Assembly (NCBI RefSeq): GCF_029873635.1
Contig: NC_080423.1
Span: 96,064,953 to 96,128,952 of the forward strand
DNA from: Malania oleifera
Lineage: Eukaryota > Streptophyta > Magnoliopsida > Santalales > Ximeniaceae
Length of the DNA: 64,000 nt
Direction: 5' to 3'
Shown here: positions 53,215 through 64,000 of the stretch, in pieces
Numbering within the stretch: position 1 is the first letter of the stretch
Layout of the letters: every line of letters begins with the position of its first letter
Position numbers and translations under genes: made by a program
The notes under the pieces: generated by a model
Databases searched by the model: none
Told to the model about the DNA's origin: nothing
The model's input: the letters and a program-made list of their open reading frames with translations, nothing else

Positions 53215-55133
53215 ATTTTAATTTGTCAAATGCAAGCATACTTTGTTCCCTCCATCATTACTCACCACATGTCATGTTATCTCCTTTTATCATTCTTCCC
53301 ATGCTAATTTCCCTTCATCATTCTTCCCCCCATACTTGGTTCCCCCCATCATCACTCCCTTATGTCTTCTTTTCTATGCTCACCCCAAGCTAAGTTTATA
53401 AATAGCCCTCTCATTCCAAGCACAAGGAGGAGAGTTCTTGGTGGTGGTAAGGAGAAGATTTCAAATATTGAAGTTTTCTATTATAAGTTTGTGAAGTTAG
53501 TTTTTTTTGAGTGAAGATCAAGAGGTCAACTGATCCCGTTTCCTACCAGTGCCGAGTCACCCTATTTGAAGAAGGCACGCCGTAGTGCCTCGAGTTAGAG
53601 CTCAAGAATAACTCTCGTGAAGACGCTGTAGAGTGGCCCTAGTAGACTCACCAATAGGAAAAGAAGACTGGAGTAGAGGAAAACGAAAGAAGATCAAGTG
53701 GTCGATTGATCCCGTTTCCTACCGGTGCCGAGTCACCCAGTCTGAAGAAGGTACTCCGTAGTGCCTCGAGTTAGAGTTCAAGAACAACCCTCGGGAAGAC
53801 GTTGTAGATTAACCCTTGCAGATTCACAGACAGGAAAGGAAGACCGGAGGAGAAAAAGACGATAGGTAAAACCAATGAACTTTCTCTTCCTATGTTACAT
53901 CTCCGCCCCCTTTCTTGAACCGGCCTCTGCTGGTTTATTTGATTTTATTTCATTTTTTTATTTTATTTTAAATAGCTTCTTTTTAACCCATAAAAAAAAA
54001 AAAAGGAAACTTCATAAAAGACACAAAAATTCAGAAAAATTCTCAAAGAAAATTCAAAAATTTTTAAGGCTTTAAAACTTATTTACATTTGAAAATTTTT
54101 GAAGAAGATCCAAGAAAATTTCCAACATGTTTGGCAAAGGTTAGATCTGTTTCCTTACATTCAAAATTTTCAAAAATACATTCTAAAGTCATATCTTTAA
54201 AACTATGACTTTCATGATTTTTGTCTAAAATTCAATTGTATTTGGAAGAACATTGGAAAACCCTGAAAAATCAATGGTCTCGACCAAGACCTTAAACTGG
54301 TTTTCCCCCAAACTGGTCAACGTTTGACCGGCTCACCATTCCTGTACCGGTTCACCCCGGTTTTCTCAATTTCGCTTATATACTTTTATTATATCTAGAA
54401 AATTCACAAAAATCACAAAATTTTCAGAAATTCCAAAAATATTTTCACATTTTGATTTCAACTGATTTTATTTGTGTTATTTGGAAAGTTCGGGAAAAAT
54501 CACAAAAATCATTTTCACACTTAGGAAAAATCACAAAAATATCTTTTTAGGCACAAAAATTATTCCAATCCCGAACAAATTTCAAAAACCTCCCGGAATA
54601 TTATTTTTTATACTAAAAAAAAAAAAAAACCTTAGATTTCAAAACCCCTGGGAGCGTATTTTGTATCCTATCTTCGATTTTCCTTCCTGATGATTGCAAA
54701 CAAGAACATTGACTCTTCAGAGTACTAGATTGTCTCGGTTATGAGGGAATACCTATATAGTATTTTCATTCTTTTGATTTTTGAAAAGGAGTAATCTTTA
54801 AAGACTTATTACATTTATTTTGGGATAATTCTTTATTAATCTGGTACCGTTTGTAAGAACGGGTGTGTAGGGGGTGCTAATACCTTCCCCTCACGTAACT
54901 GTATTCCCGAACCCGACTCTGGTAACGCAGTCCGATTCTACCCTTAATGGGGTAGCAATCAAGTATTCTAACCGTATTTCCAAAGGTTAGTGGCGACTCC
55001 ACCACACATCATTTTCCACAAAAATCACATTTTTTAAAATCACACATTTCTATCCATTCTTCCCAGTTCGTAAGCCAAATCCATTTTTAAAGTAGAGGTT
55101 GGTTCTCTGGGCCGGGTTCGGGACGTCGCGACA

Positions 55134-55667
55134 CCCTGCAAGATCTAAGGAAGATTGGATCCCAATAGAAATTATATAAATACTTTAATCTTCCCTTAGT
55201 TCCTAGGTTTAGGGGTTAGTAATGTCAATTGGCTTGTGAGGTGGTTTAGGCTTAGGGGATTATTTCCAAATCCTAGTATTCATCTACCGGCCAGAAAAAG
55301 CTTTGACTACCTTGGAGGTACAAGGCTTTGTTCCCAAATCCAAGTAGTTATCTTCCAACTATAAAATGCTCTGTCTACCTGGGAGGCATGCGACTTTGTT
55401 CCTAAATTTGAGTAGTTATCTTCCAAATTATTCATTAACTGCTAAAATTCTATAGAAGTGTGCTAACATTCCTATGTTGCCCTAGTTACTCCTTTTTTAT
55501 CCCTGATTGGCAGAAATAAACAATACTGCTTGATTGATATGAAAACATGAGGTAGTTTTGTGGCTTGGTTAAAATAGTTGTCTTTTATCTTTATAGAGTT
55601 ATTGTTACAGAACACATAAGAAAATTCCTACTGTTACCTTAAAACAACGAAAACTATAAAAGGGAGC
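55134..55667 (+). mobile_element. 3' end of the interior of a second Tat-type element
   Basis: The last 130 bases ('gttgtcttttatctttatag', '...ctactgttacctt', 'aaaagggagc') match 51990-52096 just before the 3' LTR of the first element. The rest shows no protein. Confidence 0.75.
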
Positions 55668-56438
55668 TGTAGACACCCCAAATTTGATGAGACCTCTCTT
55701 TTCCTCTTTGAGGGGACCTGTCGTAATAACATGTTAATTTACGTAAGAAGGGGCCGACTTTGTATTCCGAAAATTGGTGGATTTTATTTAAAAAATACCA
55801 TCAAGTCATTTTTATTGACTCCTATTATTGAGTCTTTTTTTATTAAGTCCCTGTCAAATCCCTGTTACTAGATTGAAATCCTTGTTAATTAAGTTCTTTT
55901 TCTTAAGTCTTTATTTTTAAAATTGAATCCCAGATATTTTAAAATTGAGTTTGATATTTTAAAATTAAGTCCCTGATATTTTAAAATTGATTCCCTTTAT
56001 TTTATTTTATTTTATTTTAAAATTGAGTCCTTTTTTTATTTAAAAAAATTGAGTCCTTTTAAAAGTGGGTCCCATTGTTTTTGGGAATTAAGTTCACCTT
56101 TTGTTTTTTGCAACCAGGCTTCTCTTTTATTTTTGGAGGATAAAAATTGGAAAAACAAATAGGGCATGCATGCATGCAGGAGATTGAAAAAGGAAGCAAC
56201 TTTTGAAGGATTAAATTTGGTTTTCAATTGCAAGTTGCATGGGCCCTGCAAAGTTTGGCCCATAAACACATGCAGCCATAATGCTAGGGCAACACATAAA
56301 ATTAATGCATGGGCCATGGAAATTAAGGCCCATGCAAACACAAGATGGGGCGGCACTTAACAAAGGTCTAGGTTTTCTTTTAGCTTATAAATAAACACAT
56401 GCAGCCAAGGTGAAAAAAGAACTAGGAGGCACCAACTC

Positions 56439-56510
<72 letters not shown>

Positions 56511-57973
56511 ATACACACACAAGAAGAAGAGCTGCAGCCGCAGCCCCTCCTTGCTCCTGCAACAGCTCTCCTCCCTGCAGCTCCACTCCACGGCCACCTC
56601 ACAGCCACCGCAGCTCCACTCCACAGTAGCCCCTCCTCACAGCTTGCTCCATCACGACCACAGCCCTACAGCCCAGCCACCATACCGACTTCACTCTCCA
56701 ATCCTTCTCCAAAGGTAAGGTTTTTAATGTATATTAGTTATTGTTTTCTCTTGTTATTATTGTGTTGTGCTAGGGTGTTTTTATTATTATTAGGTTTTTT
56801 ATGTTGTCATTAATTGTATTTATATGATATTATTATTGTATTTTTTATTATGGTCATGTTATTATTATTATTATTATTGGGTTTTTTTTTTTTTAATTTT
56901 CATTATTATTGTGCTTGTGTTATATTTATATTAGGTTTTTAAGTATTGTTATGTGATATTATGGTTAGGGTTTTGATTATTTAGATGTGATGTTTTTAGG
57001 GTTGTGATTGTTATATATTATGTTTAGGGTTTTGGTTATTTGCATGCTATTTTTATTGTAGTTATGTGATATTATTATTAGGGTTGTGATTATTATATAT
57101 TATGTTTAGGGTTATGATTAGTTTTGTGATATTTTTAGGGTTGTGATTATTATAATATATGATATCATGTTTAGGGTTTTGATTATTTGCATATTATTTT
57201 TATTGTCGTTATGTGATATTATTATTAGGGCTGTGATTATTATATATCATGTTTAGGGTTTTGATTATTTAGTTATGTGATATTTTTAGGGTTGTGATTA
57301 TTGTCATATGTGATATTATGTTTAGGGTTTTGATTATTGTCATGTTATTATGGTATTAACATGATATTATTTTTAGGTTTTTAATTATTGTCATATTATA
57401 GTGTTATTATTTATGTGATATTTTTAAGGTTTTGATTATTTTCATGTTATTATTGTAATTATGTGATATTATTTTTAGGTTTTTAATTATTGTCATATTA
57501 TGGTATTATTATTATTATGTAGTTTATTATTATGGTATAATTGTTATGTATATTATGGTAGTTCATATTATGATAATTTACATTATGGCAGTTTATTATG
57601 TATTATGGTAGTTTATAGTGGATTATGGTATTCTTATTAGTATATTTAGTTTTACTTATCATCGTGTTTTAAGTATTTTAATATATTTTGTATTACTTAT
57701 TATGATATATTTAGTATTGCTTATTACGGTATTTTAGTATTTTAAGTATATATAGTATTACTTATTATGGTATTTTAGTATATATAATATTACTTATTCT
57801 AGTATATATAGTATTACTTATTGTGGTATTTATGTAATTTAATATATGTAGTATTACTTTTTATGGTATTTAATATTTTAACATATTTAGTATTACTTAT
57901 TATGGCATATGGTATAACTTATTATGATACTTTGTAGTATTTTATTATATATATGGTATAACTTATTATGGTA

Positions 57974-58033
<60 letters not shown>

Positions 58034-58611
58034 TACTACGTATTTTAGTATTTTAGTTTATATTTAGTATTATGCATTGCAGTATTTTTAGTATTTTTAT
58101 ATTATATTATTATGTATTTTTATGTGAGTGTCTTCTTATGATTATAAAAAGGGCAATGAACATTTCAGGCCTCACTTGTATAAGTTCTGAGGGTGATTTT
58201 TCTACAAGATCCACTCTTTTGAGGGGCCTTATTAGACATTCCTAAATCATACCCCGTTTTGATTATTTTTCATTAATTGTGTATATTTTGTTAACTTATT
58301 TTGTTTATTTAAGAATGAGTAAATTAAAAGGTTATGAAAATTTAATTTAGGTACAATTCTTAGTTAATTAGGTACCGTTCGTAGAACGGGTGCGTAGGGG
58401 TTGCGAATACCTTCCCCTAACATAATCGAACTTCCGATCTCGATCTTGGTACATGCAGACTGATACTATTCTTAATTGAGTCAGGTGTTTTAACCGCACC
58501 AAGGGAAATATGTTAGTAGTGACTCCAAAATTTCAAATTATTTCCAAAAATTACTCATGTATTTCTATTCCCCTCGCCTCCCACGACACCTCGCTCTAGG
58601 ATATCGCGACA
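55668..58611 (+). mobile_element. LTR of a second Tat-type element (2944 bp)
   Basis: Starts TGTAGACACCCCAAATTT and ends ATATCGCGACA, with the shared terminal block at 58365-58610. The middle differs from the LTR at 52097: it has a (CT)n run (56440-56506) and about 1.4 kb of TAT/TTA-rich sequence including (ATT)n (57971-58030). It is more like the LTR at 1-1693. Frames at 56357-56718 come from the CT run and are not genes. Confidence 0.85.
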
Positions 58612-58751
58612 CTTGTCTTTTTACTAAATATAAGGGAGGTTTGTGTCTTTTTGAGAAACCTTAGGGAAGGTTCCTAAAGTGTCCCTACACTTCTCCCAAA
58701 CTCAAAAAAGCTCGAAAAAAAGGGAAAAAGCAAAAAATTCCCACCCTACTC

Positions 58752-58821
<70 letters not shown>

Positions 58822-59236
58822 GCTTTGTGCTAATTCTTCTTCCTTCTCCTTTTAGCTAGGGGACTATTTAGTTTACAAAATCTTTTAAAGTTCCCTTTAT
58901 TTTCATTTTTAATTAGCATTGTTTATAACATAAAGATATATATAAATACGTATATATATATATATATATATAATACATTTTTTTTTTGTGACATTTAAAT
59001 GAAGGAGACTGTAATTATTTTTTGGTCATTTATCTTTTGCATTTTTCACTTATTAGCCACTTGGCAAATGCTTAATGTGCATACTATATTAAGAATCTTA
59101 AATACTAAGAAAATAATGATTGAATTAAACTTTTGCGATTTATTCTTTAATTCACTTTGTTAATTAACATGAATCTTTTGTAAGTCAAATAATGGAATTA
59201 GAACTTTTATGTAGCAACAATCAATGGTGAAATATG

Positions 59237-59330
<94 letters not shown>

Positions 59331-59480
59331 AGTCATAATGGCTATGTGTATATGGATGACAAAGTCATTATTTATTAATTATAGATAATGAGGAAGAAGA
59401 TATAGTCTTCCTCTTGCTAATTTTGTATATCTAAAGTAGAATAGGGAAAAGGTACATTTTTATTCTTGAAACATTCTCTC
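58612..59480 (-). other. 3' flank of GH1-B, including remnant of repeat block R
   Basis: On the minus strand, 58753 down to 58670 matches the first 80 bases of block R copy 2 (20605-20685), next to an (AAT)n run (58754-58822), (AT)n and (AG)n (59236-59332) in the same order as beside GH1-A. Below 58670 the match ends and the Tat-type LTR begins at 58611. A poly(A) signal candidate is near 59460. Confidence 0.75.

Positions 59481-64000
<4,520 letters not shown>

Larger units (their letters stand above)
38073..55133 (+). mobile_element. Tat/Ogre-like Gypsy retrotransposon with pol core deleted
   Basis: Both LTRs, primer site, DUF7745-like region, Gag, fragments of pol, antisense frame, tandem repeats and polypurine tract appear in the order known for the Tat lineage. 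The reverse transcriptase, RNase H and most of integrase are missing (junction near 46375). The proteins also have many stops. It could only have moved with enzymes from an intact relative. The internal region runs 40273-52096. Confidence 0.85.
52097..55133 (+). mobile_element. 3' LTR of the Tat-type element (3037 bp)
   Basis: Starts TGTAGACACCCCAATTTT after a polypurine tract and ends CGTCGCGACA. It contains 45-bp tandem repeats (52370-53010), an (ATT)n run (53168-53214) and the conserved terminal block also found in the other three LTRs. Two copies of 'gatcccgtttcctaccagtg' at about 53530 and 53710 mark another internal duplication of about 180 bases. Confidence 0.9.

Noticed and set aside
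56357..56718. Arg-Glu and Ser-Leu repeat reading frames
   Set aside because: They are translations of the (CT)n/(AG)n microsatellite inside an LTR.

Overview
The window is nuclear DNA of a flowering plant with a repeat-rich genome. It carries a 13-exon plant-type glycoside hydrolase family 1 (GH1) gene with canonical GT-AG introns, a second inverted copy of that gene, and nested plant LTR retrotransposons, LINEs, a SINE and a CACTA-type element. I cannot name the species.

Layout. 1-11445: end of a large Tat-type LTR inserted in the LTR of a minus-strand SIRE-like Copia element, whose interior holds a decayed gag and a 5'-truncated LINE with an 18-bp target-site duplication. 11446-15000: AT-rich intergenic DNA with a SINE, a LINE 3' fragment and a small foldback. 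15099-20177: intact beta-glucosidase gene (GH1-A, 548 aa). 20605-27640: a shared repeat block, one end of a CACTA-like element, a Gypsy-type solo LTR with perfect 5-bp target sites, and an intron-containing Argonaute (AGO4-like) pseudogene fragment. 27670-35500: dismantled Athila-type Gypsy sequence with one LTR flanked by a polypurine tract on the left and a primer-binding site on the right. 37451-37690: short LTR plus primer-binding site, perhaps a TRIM. 37973-38072: assembly gap. 38073-55133: a Tat-type retrotransposon whose reverse transcriptase, RNase H and integrase core is deleted, but which keeps a DUF7745-like region, Gag, an antisense reading frame, tandem repeats and LTRs of about 3 kb. 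55134-58611: a second 3' end and LTR of the same family. 59481-64000: minus-strand GH1-B, nearly complete, cut by the window edge in exon 1.

Functionally, only the two beta-glucosidase genes look intact. They are convergent (tail to tail), keep the same splice sites and 3' flanks, and are separated by about 39 kb of transposons. They are probably secreted or vacuolar enzymes that remove glucose from specialised-metabolite glucosides. Everything else is mobile DNA in various stages of decay. The most interesting items are the Argonaute fragment next to the CACTA end, the pol-less Tat element with its antisense frame and 106-bp repeats each bearing CACGTG, and the inverted GH1 pair itself.
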